Positions 16,084 to 25,605 of a DNA stretch of 44,320 nucleotides are shown here, piece after piece. Origin of the DNA: Bacillota bacterium (GTDB lineage: Bacteria > Bacillota > Clostridia > Peptostreptococcales > Anaerovoracaceae); NCBI GenBank assembly GCA_023415235.1, contig JAEZLP010000011.1:1-44320 (forward strand), read 5' to 3'. A program made the position numbers and the translations under genes. The notes under the pieces are model-generated. The model did no database searches. It was given only the letters and a program-made list of their open reading frames with translations, and was not told where the DNA came from. Each line of letters opens with the position of its first letter. Positions within the stretch are counted from its first letter, which is position 1.

Positions 16084-19000
16084 TTACTTTTCCCGCTCCA
16101 GATTTTTATGGGCGGTTGCCATCATCAGCTTGATCCGATTCAGCTGATTGACGTCGCTGGCGCCAGGATCATAGTCAATGGCTGCAATATTCGCCAGCGG
16201 GCTGTACTTTCTCAACGCCTTCATCATGCCTTTTCCGGTGACATGGTTGGGCAGACAGGCAAAGGGCTGCAGACAAACGATATTTTCAACACCATTGTCA
16301 ATCAGTTCCACCATTTCGCCGGTCAGAAGCCAGCCTTCTCCGCACTGATTGCCGATGGAAAGGATGCGGCTCGCCTTCTCTGCCATTTCCTTGATAAACA
16401 GCGGCGGCTCAAATCGCGTGCTGTGATGCAGCGCTTCCCGTGCAGGTTTACGGAACCATTCAATAACCCGGATCGCAATGGCGTTTCCAAGCATGGTCTT
16501 GTATTTTCCCGATAGTTTCCTGAAATTGAACTCTTTGCTGTACATTCCATAGAGGAAGAAGTCTATGAGGTCAAGAACGACCGCTTCTCCGCCTTCCTCT
16601 TCGATGATGCCGACAATGTCGTTGTTGGCTGTCGGATGATATTTCACCAGAATCTCTCCCACAACACCAACTCTGGGTTTTTTTATGTCAAGGAGCGGCA
16701 GCTTGTCGAAATCCTCAACGATCCCCTGGAGGTTTTTCTTGAATTTGCGGAAGCTTCCTTTTTCAATATTTATCTTTGCCTTTTGCACCCACTTTTCATA
16801 CAATTCGTTTGCGGATCCGGCTTCCGCTTCATAAGGTCTGGTTGCATAGAGGACCCTCATGAACACATCTCCGTAAATCAGCGCCATCAGAGCTCGTTTG
16901 ATCATCGGTATCGTAAACTTGAAGCCGGGATTTCTTTCCAGCCCGGCCATATTGGCGGAAACCACGGGAATCTGTTCCATTTTCAGATCCTTCAGCGCCT
17001 TTCTTAAAAGCGCCACATAATTGCTGGCCCGGCAGCCGCCTCCCGTCTGGGACATCGCCACCGCTGTCCGGTTCAAGTCGTATTTGCCGGACTTCAGCGC
17101 GGATATGATCTGGCCCAGGGAAACGATCGTTGGGTAGCAGGCGTCGTTGTTGATGTACTTCAGCCCCTCCTCCACAGCATGTTTATCCACCGAAGGAAGC
17201 AGCTCCACGTTATATCCGCTGTGGTTCAGCGCAGGTTCCAGGAACTGAAAGTGGATTGGCGACATCTGGGGAATGATTAGGGTGTAATTCCGTTTCATTT
17301 TTCGGGTAAAAAGCTTGCGGCTGAAAACGATGTTCTCCTTGCTGTGTTTGATATGATTCTTTTCCCTTTCCTCCATCGCGGCCTTCAGGGAGCGGATTCT
17401 GATCTTTGCAGCACCCAGATTGGAACCCTCGTCGATTTTCAGGACCGTATAAAGCTTGTTCTTGTTTTTCAAAATCTCCTCCACCTGATCGGTGGTAACG
17501 GCGTCCAGCCCGCAGCCGAAGGAATTGAGCTGAACCAGCTCAATATCATCGTTTCTGCCTGCGATCTCGGCCGCACGGTAAAGTCTGGAGTGGTACATCC
17601 ACTGGTCCAGCACTCGGATCGGCCGCGTAAGCTTGGTGAAGTGGGCTAAGGAATCCTCCGTAAAGACAGCCATTCCGAAGGAATTGATCAGTTGATCGAT
17701 TCCATGGTTGATTTCCGGATCGAGATGATACGGTCTCCCCGCCAGGATCACAGCCTTTTTGCCGTTGTTCTTGATATATTTCATGGCATATGCGCCCTGC
17801 TTTTTGACATCGTCCTTGAATCTCTTGTCTTCTTTTCTGCCTTCCTTGACCGCCTTGCTGATTTCATTGAAGCCTATGGAAAGAGGCCTCAGCATTTCGT
17901 ACAGCTGGCGGGTGAGCCTTACATCATCGTCATAGGGCAGGAACGGATGGCTGAAAATCACGTCGTTTTCCGCAAAGATATCGTCCATATTGTTGGCGAT
18001 CACTTCCGGATAGGTTGCTACAATCGGGCAGTTGTAATGGTTTGGCGCAGTGGGATCCTCCACCATTTCATAATTGATGCAGGGGTAAAATATCCATTTA
18101 ACTCCGTTGTTTACTAACCATTTAATATGTCCGTGTACCAGTTTTGCCGGATAGCATGCGGTATCGGATGAGATGGTCTCCATGCCCATCTCGTAGATTT
18201 CTTTTGAGGATACCGGAGACAGTACGACCCGGAATCCCAGCTTGGTAAAAAAGGTAAACCAGAACGGATAATTCTCATGAAGGTTCAGCACCCGGGGAAT
18301 ACCCACGGTACCTCTGGAAGCGTAGGCCTCCTCCAGGGGTTCATAGGAGAACAGCCTTTTGTACTTATAAGCGAATAGATTCGGAAGCTGTTCTCCTTTC
18401 TTCTCCACGCCGGCGCCCTTTTCGCAGCGGTTTCCTGTGATAAACCTTCCGCCGTCGTTGAATTTGTTGATGGTCAGAAGGCAGTTGTTCTGGCATCCCT
18501 TGCATCGGGTATGGGTATTGGTCACCGTAAAGCATCCCATTTCTGAAGGCTTGATAATATGAGATTCGGTTCCCTCGACATAGTTTTCCCGGGCAATGAC
18601 CGCGGAACCGTAAGCGCCCATGATTCCTGCGATATCGGGCCTTACGACATTTCTTCCCATGATCCTCTCAATACTTCTCAGGATAGAGTCATTCAAGAAG
18701 GTTCCGCCCTGAACAACGATTTTATTCCCCGCCTCATCCGTATCGCGAAGCTTGATTACCTTATAGAGCGCATTTTTAATGACGGAGTGGGACAGTCCGG
18801 CGGAAATATCACCGATGGTGGCTCCTTCCTTCTGTGCCTGCTTCACCTTTGAATTCATGAAAACAGTGCATCGTGTCCCCAGATCTACGGGGTGCTCGGC
18901 GAAAAGGCCTTCCTTTGCGAAGGCTTGCACACTCATATTCACCGATTTGGAATAGGTTTCGATAAAGGAACCGCAGCCTGAGGAGCATGCCTCGTTGAGC

Positions 19001-20307
19001 ATGATGTTGTATATCGCTCCATCCCGGATCTTCATGCATTTCATATCCTGGCCCCCGATGTCCAGGATAAAATCCACGCCGGGCAAAAATTCCTCCGCCG
19101 CTTTATAATGGGCCATTGTTTCGATTTCGCCCATATCCACATTAAAGGCGGCCTTGATCAGACCCTCGCCGTACCCGGTTACCGTGGCGTTTGCGATATA
19201 AGCCCCGTCAGGCAGCAAGGAATACATCTCCCGCAGCATGGACAGGGTCGTTTCCAGCGGTTTGCCCTCGTTATTTTTATAGAAGGAATAGAGCAGATAT
19301 TTCTCATCGTCGATGAGCGCAGCCTTCGTTGTTGTGGAGCCTGCGTCGATACCAAGGAAAACCTTTCCCTTGGCGCGCCTGATATCCCTTCTTTTTATTT
19401 TATTCTTGTCATGCCGGTTCTTGAATATTTGGAAGTCGTTGAAATCCTTGAACAGCGGCTCCAGATGCTTTGTCTCGGAAAGCATGCCAAGATCCGCTTT
19501 CTCGATTTTAGCAAGGATACTTTCTATATTCACAGGCGCATGCTTCGCGGACAGCATCGCAGCGCCTATGGCAACGTAATACTGGGAATCCTCCGGAAAA
19601 ATGACCTGTTCCGGCTTCAGATCCAGCGTCTCCACAAATCGCTTTCTCAGCTCCGAAAGAAAAGACAACGGGCCTCCTAGAAACGCCACATTTCCGCGGA
19701 TCGTCCTGCCGCAGGCAAGTCCGCTGATGGTCTGGTTCACCACCGCCTGAAAGATGGATGCCGAAAGATCTTCAATATTGGCACCTTCATTGATCAGGGG
19801 CTGAATATCTGTTTTTGCGAATACTCCGCAGCGCGCTGCGATAGGATAAATCAGTTGATATTGCTTGGCCGCTTCGTTCAAGCCCTGTGCGTCCGTATTG
19901 AGAAGAACTGCCATCTGATCGATGAAAGCTCCCGTACCGCCGGCGCAGGTACCGTTCATTCTCTGCTCGATCGTCGCTCCGTAAAATGTGATTTTTGCAT
20001 CCTCTCCGCCCAGTTCAATGGCAACGTCCGTATCCGGAATCAAGGCTTCCACCGCCGTGCTGCAGGCAATTACCTCCTGCTCGAAAGGAATCTCAAGAAG
20101 TGTTGATAAAGAAAGGCCTCCGGAGCCGGTAATTGCAACCGTGGTCTGTATGTCCTTAAACGTATCATACAGCTGAAGCATGAGCTCGGATACCTTTTCA
20201 AAGACGTTAGACATATGTCTTTCATATCTGCTGAACACTATTTTGTCATGGCGATCCATCAGAACTAGTTTAACTGTAGTTGAACCAATATCAATCCCAA
20301 GTTTCAT
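16084..20307 (-). CDS. Giant acyl-CoA dehydratase activase-related protein
   Basis: This 1407-residue protein joins several parts of the 2-hydroxyacyl-CoA dehydratase activation system. Two BcrAD/BadFG ATPase domains of the actin fold come first (MKLGIDIGSTTVKLVLMD at residue 1; FLGIDAGSTTTKAALID near 320). The second holds ACSSGCGSFIE, the cysteine pair that binds the shared 4Fe-4S cluster in HgdC-type activases. Next is a segment with CKGCQNNC and a DUF2229-like region (YPFWFTFF, SDTACYPAKLVHGHI). The C-terminal third resembles the dehydratase D component (NDACYPTIVSLGQ, SQTGGGCRASNYVALLRKAL). Such proteins are known in many anaerobes, but their own reaction is unsettled. No dehydratase alpha/beta genes are nearby. 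AGGAGG lies 14 bases before the ATG. Confidence 0.88.
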   Translation of the reverse strand: MKLGIDIGSTTVKLVLMDRHDKIVFSRYERHMSNVFEKVSELMLQLYDTFKDIQTTVAITGSGGLSLSTLLEIPFEQEVIACSTAVEALIPDTDVAIELGGEDAKITFYGATIEQRMNGTCAGGTGAFIDQMAVLLNTDAQGLNEAAKQYQLIYPIAARCGVFAKTDIQPLINEGANIEDLSASIFQAVVNQTISGLACGRTIRGNVAFLGGPLSFLSELRKRFVETLDLKPEQVIFPEDSQYYVAIGAAMLSAKHAPVNIESILAKIEKADLGMLSETKHLEPLFKDFNDFQIFKNRHDKNKIKRRDIRRAKGKVFLGIDAGSTTTKAALIDDEKYLLYSFYKNNEGKPLETTLSMLREMYSLLPDGAYIANATVTGYGEGLIKAAFNVDMGEIETMAHYKAAEEFLPGVDFILDIGGQDMKCMKIRDGAIYNIMLNEACSSGCGSFIETYSKSVNMSVQAFAKEGLFAEHPVDLGTRCTVFMNSKVKQAQKEGATIGDISAGLSHSVIKNALYKVIKLRDTDEAGNKIVVQGGTFLNDSILRSIERIMGRNVVRPDIAGIMGAYGSAVIARENYVEGTESHIIKPSEMGCFTVTNTHTRCKGCQNNCLLTINKFNDGGRFITGNRCEKGAGVEKKGEQLPNLFAYKYKRLFSYEPLEEAYASRGTVGIPRVLNLHENYPFWFTFFTKLGFRVVLSPVSSKEIYEMGMETISSDTACYPAKLVHGHIKWLVNNGVKWIFYPCINYEMVEDPTAPNHYNCPIVATYPEVIANNMDDIFAENDVIFSHPFLPYDDDVRLTRQLYEMLRPLSIGFNEISKAVKEGRKEDKRFKDDVKKQGAYAMKYIKNNGKKAVILAGRPYHLDPEINHGIDQLINSFGMAVFTEDSLAHFTKLTRPIRVLDQWMYHSRLYRAAEIAGRNDDIELVQLNSFGCGLDAVTTDQVEEILKNKNKLYTVLKIDEGSNLGAAKIRIRSLKAAMEEREKNHIKHSKENIVFSRKLFTRKMKRNYTLIIPQMSPIHFQFLEPALNHSGYNVELLPSVDKHAVEEGLKYINNDACYPTIVSLGQIISALKSGKYDLNRTAVAMSQTGGGCRASNYVALLRKALKDLKMEQIPVVSANMAGLERNPGFKFTIPMIKRALMALIYGDVFMRVLYATRPYEAEAGSANELYEKWVQKAKINIEKGSFRKFKKNLQGIVEDFDKLPLLDIKKPRVGVVGEILVKYHPTANNDIVGIIEEEGGEAVVLDLIDFFLYGMYSKEFNFRKLSGKYKTMLGNAIAIRVIEWFRKPAREALHHSTRFEPPLFIKEMAEKASRILSIGNQCGEGWLLTGEMVELIDNGVENIVCLQPFACLPNHVTGKGMMKALRKYSPLANIAAIDYDPGASDVNQLNRIKLMMATAHKNLEREK

Positions 20308-20398
20308 AGATTAATCCGCATCCTCCTGCATGAAATACAATAATTATAGCATACCGGACCCCTAAAATCAAAAAAAATAAGGCTTCCGATTCTTTTCT

Positions 20399-20427
20399 TT
20401 GAAACATAACCATATTTGAGATATAAT
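20399..20427 (+). promoter_or_regulatory. Near-consensus sigma-A promoter with almost no leader
   Basis: TTGAAA (20399-20404) and TATAAT (20422-20427) are 17 bases apart. Transcription should start near 20432-20435, only a few bases before the ATG at 20437, so the message would be essentially leaderless. Confidence 0.75.
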
Positions 20428-20436
20428 ACCCATGTT

Positions 20437-21021
20437 ATGAAAAGCACAATCAGAAAAAACACCTATAAAGCCATCTATCGGCTGTTAGACCGGGTGAGTC
20501 CCCTGGCGTCGGACTGCGGACTTCTTTGCTCCGCAGCCTGCTGCAATTGCGGCGGCGACAGCGTCAGTGAGGACAGCCTGGATTTTACCATGGGTATTTA
20601 TCTTCTCCCGGGGGAAGAAAAGCTGTTCACTCAGAAAGAGGACTGGCTTAAATGGAACATTGAATATGCCGAGGACTTTGATTTTCCGTCCTCATGGTTT
20701 GGCAAGGTCTATTTTGTCAGATGCAAGACCCCGCCCCACTGTCCCAGGAACATGCGTCCCCTTCAATGCCGCTTCTACCCTCTGGCCCCTTATCTGACCG
20801 AAAAGGGCGAGTTGCGGTTGATCCTTTCCAGAACGGAGCTTCCCTACCGTTGTCCCCTGATTGAAGAAAAAATCCCGCTTCAGAAATCCTTTATCAAGGC
20901 GACTCATACGGTGTGGAAGCATCTGATCCGGGACAGGCTGATCCGTGATCTGGTTGTAATGGATTCCAAACAGCTGCGGAGAGACAAAAAAAGAAAGGAA
21001 AAAATCGAATTTATCATCTAG
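20437..21021 (+). CDS. YkgJ-type cysteine cluster protein
   Basis: The 194-residue protein has Cys27, 31, 35, 36 and 38 in an N-terminal cluster (CGLLCSAACCNC), then Cys96, Cys102 and Cys111 in a RPLQCRFYPL block, and Cys139 in YRCPL. This spacing is that of the YkgJ/UPF0153 family, thought to bind zinc or an iron-sulfur cluster; the function is not known. There is no ribosome site before the ATG, and the predicted promoter ends a few bases upstream. The frame is open from a TTG at 20416, but that lies inside the promoter. It is the only plus-strand gene in this part of the window and is transcribed divergently from the activase-like gene. Confidence 0.75.
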   Translation: MKSTIRKNTYKAIYRLLDRVSPLASDCGLLCSAACCNCGGDSVSEDSLDFTMGIYLLPGEEKLFTQKEDWLKWNIEYAEDFDFPSSWFGKVYFVRCKTPPHCPRNMRPLQCRFYPLAPYLTEKGELRLILSRTELPYRCPLIEEKIPLQKSFIKATHTVWKHLIRDRLIRDLVVMDSKQLRRDKKRKEKIEFII

Positions 21022-21027
21022 CCTGCT

Positions 21028-21115
21028 GTCGGCAGGATATCATTGTCTAATCTACTACGTCAGGAACTCATCTAGTTTAATACTACCGACAGGTAAACAT
21101 TATCTAACCTACTAT
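21028..21115. repeat. Three degenerate tandem repeats of about 29 bp
   Basis: Units begin at 21028, 21059 and 21088, each opening with GTC or GAC plus (GG)CAGG and closing on CTACTA or ATACTACC. The closing block reads TCTAATCTACTAC, TAGTTTAATACTACC and TCTAACCTACTAT in turn. The array lies just after the stop of the cysteine-cluster gene and before its terminator. Confidence 0.5.
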
Positions 21116-21125
21116 TTGTAAAATA

Positions 21126-21173
21126 AAATGCGCCGGGACGGTTCTCATTGCCTGAGAGCCGTCCGGCGCATTT
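21126..21173. terminator. Bidirectional terminator between convergent genes
   Basis: AAATGCGCCGG pairs with CCGGCGCATTT, continuing through ACGG and CCGT with one bulge, with T-rich sequence on both outer sides (TTATTTTTTTTATTT on the plus side). It serves the plus-strand cysteine-cluster gene and the minus-strand SLH protein gene. Confidence 0.88.
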
Positions 21174-21185
21174 CCATTATTTTTT

Positions 21186-23243
21186 TTATTTCACCTGCAG
21201 CGTGTTGTATATAATCGTTGCTGCTTCCGCATTGGTTACATTGTTGATTCCGTTAAACCGTCCTTTTTTATCCCCCTGCATAATCTTCAGTCCATAACAG
21301 ATCGCGGCATACCCCTTGTAGGAGTTTGCGACTTTATCCTTGAACGGATTGACAAAGATTTCCGGATGCTCGGCTGCTTTCCCCTGACCGAGATATCTTA
21401 CTGCGAACTTTGCGGCATCCTGTCTTGTCAGAAGCGCGGTGGGAGCCTTTTCGCTCTCTTTGACTACCTTGTCATTGATCAGCATCTTATAGAACTCGTC
21501 GTCATCATAATACTGCTGGATCGGCGAATACAGATATCTCAAAAAGTCCATTTGGGTAATCTTCTGCCCCGGATTAAACTTTTCCCCCTGGAGATAGTAT
21601 CCGTTGTCCATGAGCTTTTTAATCGTAGCTTCCGCCCAGTGCCCCTTAATATCGGTGTACTCCGGCGTGGATGTCTCCTTGTAAGGTTTTCCGTCCCATC
21701 CAAGCTTGGAGCCGGTGGCGGGATCGATCAGGAAATTACCCACGTTATTGGTAAAATCATAAACCAGCGCGATTTCCCCTTCCTTCACCTTTTTATACAT
21801 CAGCCCCATCTTGCCGGCAGCATTAAAGGCATCAAAGGCGGCTTCCTCGGATATGGCCTTGTCGATGGAAGGGAACTCGGCCACATCATACCAGCTGCAA
21901 TCGTAATGGGTGATCATTCCGCTGGCCTTGTTTACAATAACAGTGAAACCGTTACCCACGAAATCTATCCCGTTGGCCTGACGATAATAATTGAAGCTGT
22001 AGTCTGTACGGTTCTCATCCTGTCTGTAAATGGTATAGGCCGGGCTTTCATAATATCTGGATTGGGCGAATTTTTCAGCCGCCACCTTTTTCATGAAACT
22101 CTCCGCCTTTTCTTTCGCCTTCGCTTCCGACAGTCCCACATTTCCCTTGGTGCTGTTTTCCGTATACATATAGAATGAGTTCAGCTCTCCGGTCTTGGCG
22201 TTGACAACTCCGTATGCTCCGTCAAAACCGATTTCCCATTGATACTTATCCTTTTCCACGTAGTTCTTGGACAAGGATGTGCTCAATACCTTCATTTCGG
22301 ATGTGATTCCGGGGACCTGACTGCGAAGGATGGAAACTGCCTTGTCCTTGGAAATCAGATTGGATACGTTATCAACCGCCTCCATCTCTTCCTTGGTCAG
22401 GGCGCTGTTGACGGCTGATTCCGTCCTGGCCTTCGCTACCGCTCCGCCCATGTCGCTATAGTATATGAAATCGTTGTAGAGCAGCACTACCTCTCCGGTC
22501 TTGGCATCGATTACCTTTCCCGGCGTTCCTGTTCCCGTGTAAGCGGCGAAGATGGTTAAAACCTTCTTATTGTAGTCGTAGTTGGAATAGTAGTTCAAGG
22601 ACACATTGATCTTGTCCAGATATGCTTTTTTAGCTTCATCGAGGCTTATTACGCCCTTCGTGTCCGGGAGCGCGGAAAAATCATCCCCTGTTCCCTGTAC
22701 ATTGAATCCGATCACTTCTCCTGTATGCCGGTCTACCTCAACGCCGACTTCCACAAAGCTGACAACAGCTTCATTTTTATACAGTTTAAAAGTATAGTAA
22801 TGTCTGTCGCTGCTGTTATAGTCCCTGCTCTCCATCAGTCGAAGGTCTTTTGCGATATCAGGTCTCGCTTTTGCGATGAAGTCGCTGGCGATTTTCAGTC
22901 CTGCCTCCCTGGTAATCGTCCCCAGTCCTTCTTTTGGCTTGTCGGTATACTTGTTGAAATTGATCAGATACCCGCCATTTTCAACCGAAGCGGAGATGCC
23001 TGCGCTGTAGTCTTCCTTATTCCAGCTCAAATACCAGACAGACCTGGTTTTTCCGTTCTCCTCATACTGGTTTGACGAATACTGAAATTCCTTATAGTCG
23101 CTCGGTATGGCGGCGATATTCTTGACTCGCATGATCGCCTCCTCCAATCCCTTGCTGTCCGTTGCTTCAGCGAAAGCAGGAATGGCGGATGTGATAACCA
23201 AACTGATAGCCACCAGAGTGCTTAATATTTTTTTCACTGACAT
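21186..23243 (-). CDS. Secreted YcdB/YcdC repeat protein with S-layer homology domain
   Basis: The 685-residue protein starts at the ATG at 23243, with AAAGGAGG five bases upstream; the frame runs further up to 23342 without support. A signal peptide is clear (SVKKILSTLVAISLVITSA then AFAEA). The body consists of YcdB/YcdC-type repeats that each end with a PepSY-like phrase: DRHTGEVIGFN, DAKTGEVVLLYND, NAKTGELNSFYMY, NKASGMITHYD. The C-terminal 150 residues contain SLH-type motifs (TDIKGHWAEATIKKLMDNGY, LTRQDAAKFAVRYL, FNGINNVTNAEAATIIYN), which would bind it to the cell wall. The role of the repeats is unknown; protease inhibition or cell-surface binding has been proposed for PepSY-like modules. 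Confidence 0.88.
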   Translation of the reverse strand: MSVKKILSTLVAISLVITSAIPAFAEATDSKGLEEAIMRVKNIAAIPSDYKEFQYSSNQYEENGKTRSVWYLSWNKEDYSAGISASVENGGYLINFNKYTDKPKEGLGTITREAGLKIASDFIAKARPDIAKDLRLMESRDYNSSDRHYYTFKLYKNEAVVSFVEVGVEVDRHTGEVIGFNVQGTGDDFSALPDTKGVISLDEAKKAYLDKINVSLNYYSNYDYNKKVLTIFAAYTGTGTPGKVIDAKTGEVVLLYNDFIYYSDMGGAVAKARTESAVNSALTKEEMEAVDNVSNLISKDKAVSILRSQVPGITSEMKVLSTSLSKNYVEKDKYQWEIGFDGAYGVVNAKTGELNSFYMYTENSTKGNVGLSEAKAKEKAESFMKKVAAEKFAQSRYYESPAYTIYRQDENRTDYSFNYYRQANGIDFVGNGFTVIVNKASGMITHYDCSWYDVAEFPSIDKAISEEAAFDAFNAAGKMGLMYKKVKEGEIALVYDFTNNVGNFLIDPATGSKLGWDGKPYKETSTPEYTDIKGHWAEATIKKLMDNGYYLQGEKFNPGQKITQMDFLRYLYSPIQQYYDDDEFYKMLINDKVVKESEKAPTALLTRQDAAKFAVRYLGQGKAAEHPEIFVNPFKDKVANSYKGYAAICYGLKIMQGDKKGRFNGINNVTNAEAATIIYNTLQVK

Positions 23244-23311
23244 GCTACCTCCTTTCAAAGTATAACTATAAGACTGACACAGAAAGGAAAAAGTTCCCCG
23301 AATCGGTAAAT

Positions 23312-24067
23312 TTATAATTCGATATCCAGAAGCACAGGGCAATGGTCGCTGCCCATCACCTGATCATAGATGACCACATTGTTGATCTTGTCCTTGATCC
23401 GTTCTGAAACCAGAAAATAGTCGATTCTCCATCCGGCATTGTTTGCCCTTGCGTTGAACCGGTAGGACCACCAGGTATACACTCCGGTCACATCGGGATA
23501 TAAAAAGCGGTAAGCGTCTACAAAGCCGGCATCCAGCAGCTCTGAAAATTTCTCCCGTTCTTCGTCGGTGAATCCGGCATTCTTCCGGTTGGAGGCGGGA
23601 TTTTTCAGATCGATCTCCTGATGGGCAACATTAAGATCTCCGCAGAGGATCACCGGCTTTCTTTCATCCAGCTTCCTGATGTAAGCGCGGAACGCGTCCT
23701 CCCACTCCATCCGGTAATCGAGCCGCGCCAGCTTATCCTGGGAGTTGGGAGAATACTCGGTAACAAGAAAGAAATCCTGAAATTCCAGAGTGATCACTCT
23801 TCCCTCTTTGTCGTGGCCTTCAACCCCGATATCATAGACTGCTTCGATCGGTTCTTGTTTTGTGAAGATTGCGGTACCAGAATATCCTTTTTTTTCGGCG
23901 CTGTTCCAATACTGCAGGTATCCGTCCAGTTGGACCTCAGCCTGACCTTCCTGCATTTTTGTCTCCTGAATACAGATCATATCCGGGGACTGCTCTTCGC
24001 AAAACTCCAAAAACCCTTTCCCCAGACACGCTCTCAATCCGTTGACATTCCATGTGATCAGCTTCAT
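23312..24067 (-). CDS. xth: Exodeoxyribonuclease III (AP endonuclease)
   Basis: The 251-residue protein is a full-length ExoIII-type enzyme of base-excision repair. The catalytic residues of the family are in place: Asn in TWNVNGLRA, Glu in CIQETKMQ, Asp and Asn in CGDLNVAHQEIDL, and Asp-His in GSDHCPVLLDI; WWSYRFNARANNAGWRIDYF also matches. Its ATG overlaps the MATE stop codon by four bases (ATGA), so the two are translated as a pair. The product acts in the cytosol on abasic sites and 3' ends. Confidence 0.96.
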   Translation of the reverse strand: MKLITWNVNGLRACLGKGFLEFCEEQSPDMICIQETKMQEGQAEVQLDGYLQYWNSAEKKGYSGTAIFTKQEPIEAVYDIGVEGHDKEGRVITLEFQDFFLVTEYSPNSQDKLARLDYRMEWEDAFRAYIRKLDERKPVILCGDLNVAHQEIDLKNPASNRKNAGFTDEEREKFSELLDAGFVDAYRFLYPDVTGVYTWWSYRFNARANNAGWRIDYFLVSERIKDKINNVVIYDQVMGSDHCPVLLDIEL

Positions 24068-25452
24068 TTCAAACCTCCAATGTTATTATCGAGATTCCGG
24101 ATCTCCTTTTCATAGATATAACGAAGGAAAAGGATCGACGCCGCAAGAGAAAACAATTCCGCCAGAGGAAATGCAAGCCATACGAAGTCGAGACCCAAAA
24201 ATCTGGCAAGGAGCCATGCAAGAGGCAATATCAGTACGAGTTGCCTCAGAAGGGATACATACAGGCTCAGGGTACCATGACCGGTTGCCTGGAAAAATGT
24301 CGATGCGATAATTCCGATCGCGGCAAAAATGAAGCAGGGGCTGATCATTCTCAGCGCTCTGACTCCGATATGCATCATTTCCGGCGAAGCGCTGAACATC
24401 TTCAGCATAGGAACTGGAAGTATCTGGAACAGAAGCATTCCCACCGTCATAATGATCAACGCAATCTTCAGCGCCATCTTGAATGCCTGGATCAGCCTGT
24501 CCCTGTTTTTTGCCCCGTAATTGTACCCGAAGATCGGAAGCGAACCCTGGGTCAGACCAAATACCGGCATGAAAATAAAGGACTGAAGCCTAAAATAAAT
24601 GCCCAGAACCGCCACAGCCGCATCGGAAAACTTGATCAGAATGGCGTTGAGCCCCACAAGCATGACGGATCCAATGGACTGCATGACAATGGAAGGCAAC
24701 CCTACCCCGTATATGTTTTTTAATACCCCTCCATGAATCTTAAAACCACGAAATCCGATTTTAACATCATGCTTTTTCCGAAACAGAAAGGTCAGATTCA
24801 CCGTCATGGAGATAAACTGGCCTATGATGGAAGCGGTTGCGGAACCGGCAACTCCCATTTCAGGAGCGCCGAACAGCCCTAGAATCAGAATGGGATTCAG
24901 TACAATATTGATCCCCGCGCCAATCAGACTGGAAATCATCGGGAGAACCATGTTGCCGGTGGCCTGCATGATCTTTTCCACATTGATCTGAACCATAAGA
25001 AACAGGGAAAACACGGTGGTGATAAAGCAGAAGCTCGTTCCATCCTTAATGATTTGCGGGCTGTCTGAAAATGCACTCACAAAAGTCTCGGAGAAAAATA
25101 AACCGAATACGGCAAATACCACCCAGTTTACCAGAGAAAGAAGAATTCCATGATTTGCGGCCAGATTCGCCTCCTTAAAATTCCTCTCTCCCAGTCTTCT
25201 TGAGATCAATGAGTTCAGCCCGACGCCCGTTCCAACGCCAACCGCGATCATCAGCATCTGCACCGGAAAAATCAGGGTAACGGCAGTCAGTGCAGATTCC
25301 CCTACCATACCTACAAAAATGCTGTCAATGATATTGTATAAAGCATTGATTATCATGGAAAACATTGCGGGAAGGGACATGCTCATCATCAATTTTCCCA
25401 TAGGCATGGTCCCCATTTTATTTAGTTCTATATCTTTGTTCTTTTCTATCAT
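24064..25452 (-). CDS. MATE family efflux transporter
   Basis: The 462-residue protein has about twelve membrane segments in two halves and the MATE signature of the N-terminal half: SLPAMFSMIINALYNIIDSIFVG with GVGTGVGLNSLISRRLGERN. MATE pumps expel cationic drugs or metabolites in exchange for sodium or protons. GGAG lies nine bases before the ATG. It is translationally coupled to the exonuclease III gene that follows. No regulator is adjacent, and its substrate cannot be told. Confidence 0.95.
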   Translation of the reverse strand: MIEKNKDIELNKMGTMPMGKLMMSMSLPAMFSMIINALYNIIDSIFVGMVGESALTAVTLIFPVQMLMIAVGVGTGVGLNSLISRRLGERNFKEANLAANHGILLSLVNWVVFAVFGLFFSETFVSAFSDSPQIIKDGTSFCFITTVFSLFLMVQINVEKIMQATGNMVLPMISSLIGAGINIVLNPILILGLFGAPEMGVAGSATASIIGQFISMTVNLTFLFRKKHDVKIGFRGFKIHGGVLKNIYGVGLPSIVMQSIGSVMLVGLNAILIKFSDAAVAVLGIYFRLQSFIFMPVFGLTQGSLPIFGYNYGAKNRDRLIQAFKMALKIALIIMTVGMLLFQILPVPMLKMFSASPEMMHIGVRALRMISPCFIFAAIGIIASTFFQATGHGTLSLYVSLLRQLVLILPLAWLLARFLGLDFVWLAFPLAELFSLAASILFLRYIYEKEIRNLDNNIGGLK

Positions 25453-25559
25453 TTGTCCTACTCCAATAGCTTCAATTATTTTTAGTAAAATGCATTACAT
25501 TCGATTCTAACACAGGATAAAAAATAAGAAAACCCCCAGAAAGTCAGCCCATGAAAAAA

Positions 25560-25578
25560 AGCAGAAAGAAATTCTGCT
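25560..25578 (-). terminator. Terminator of the DUF2512 gene
   Basis: AGCAGAA and TTCTGCT form a seven-base-pair stem around AGAAA-type loop bases, followed on the minus strand by TTTTTTTCATGG. It lies 28 bases after the stop of the gene at 25606. Confidence 0.8.
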
Positions 25579-25605
25579 CTCCTTTCAAAGACTCTTTCAA
25601 ATCTG

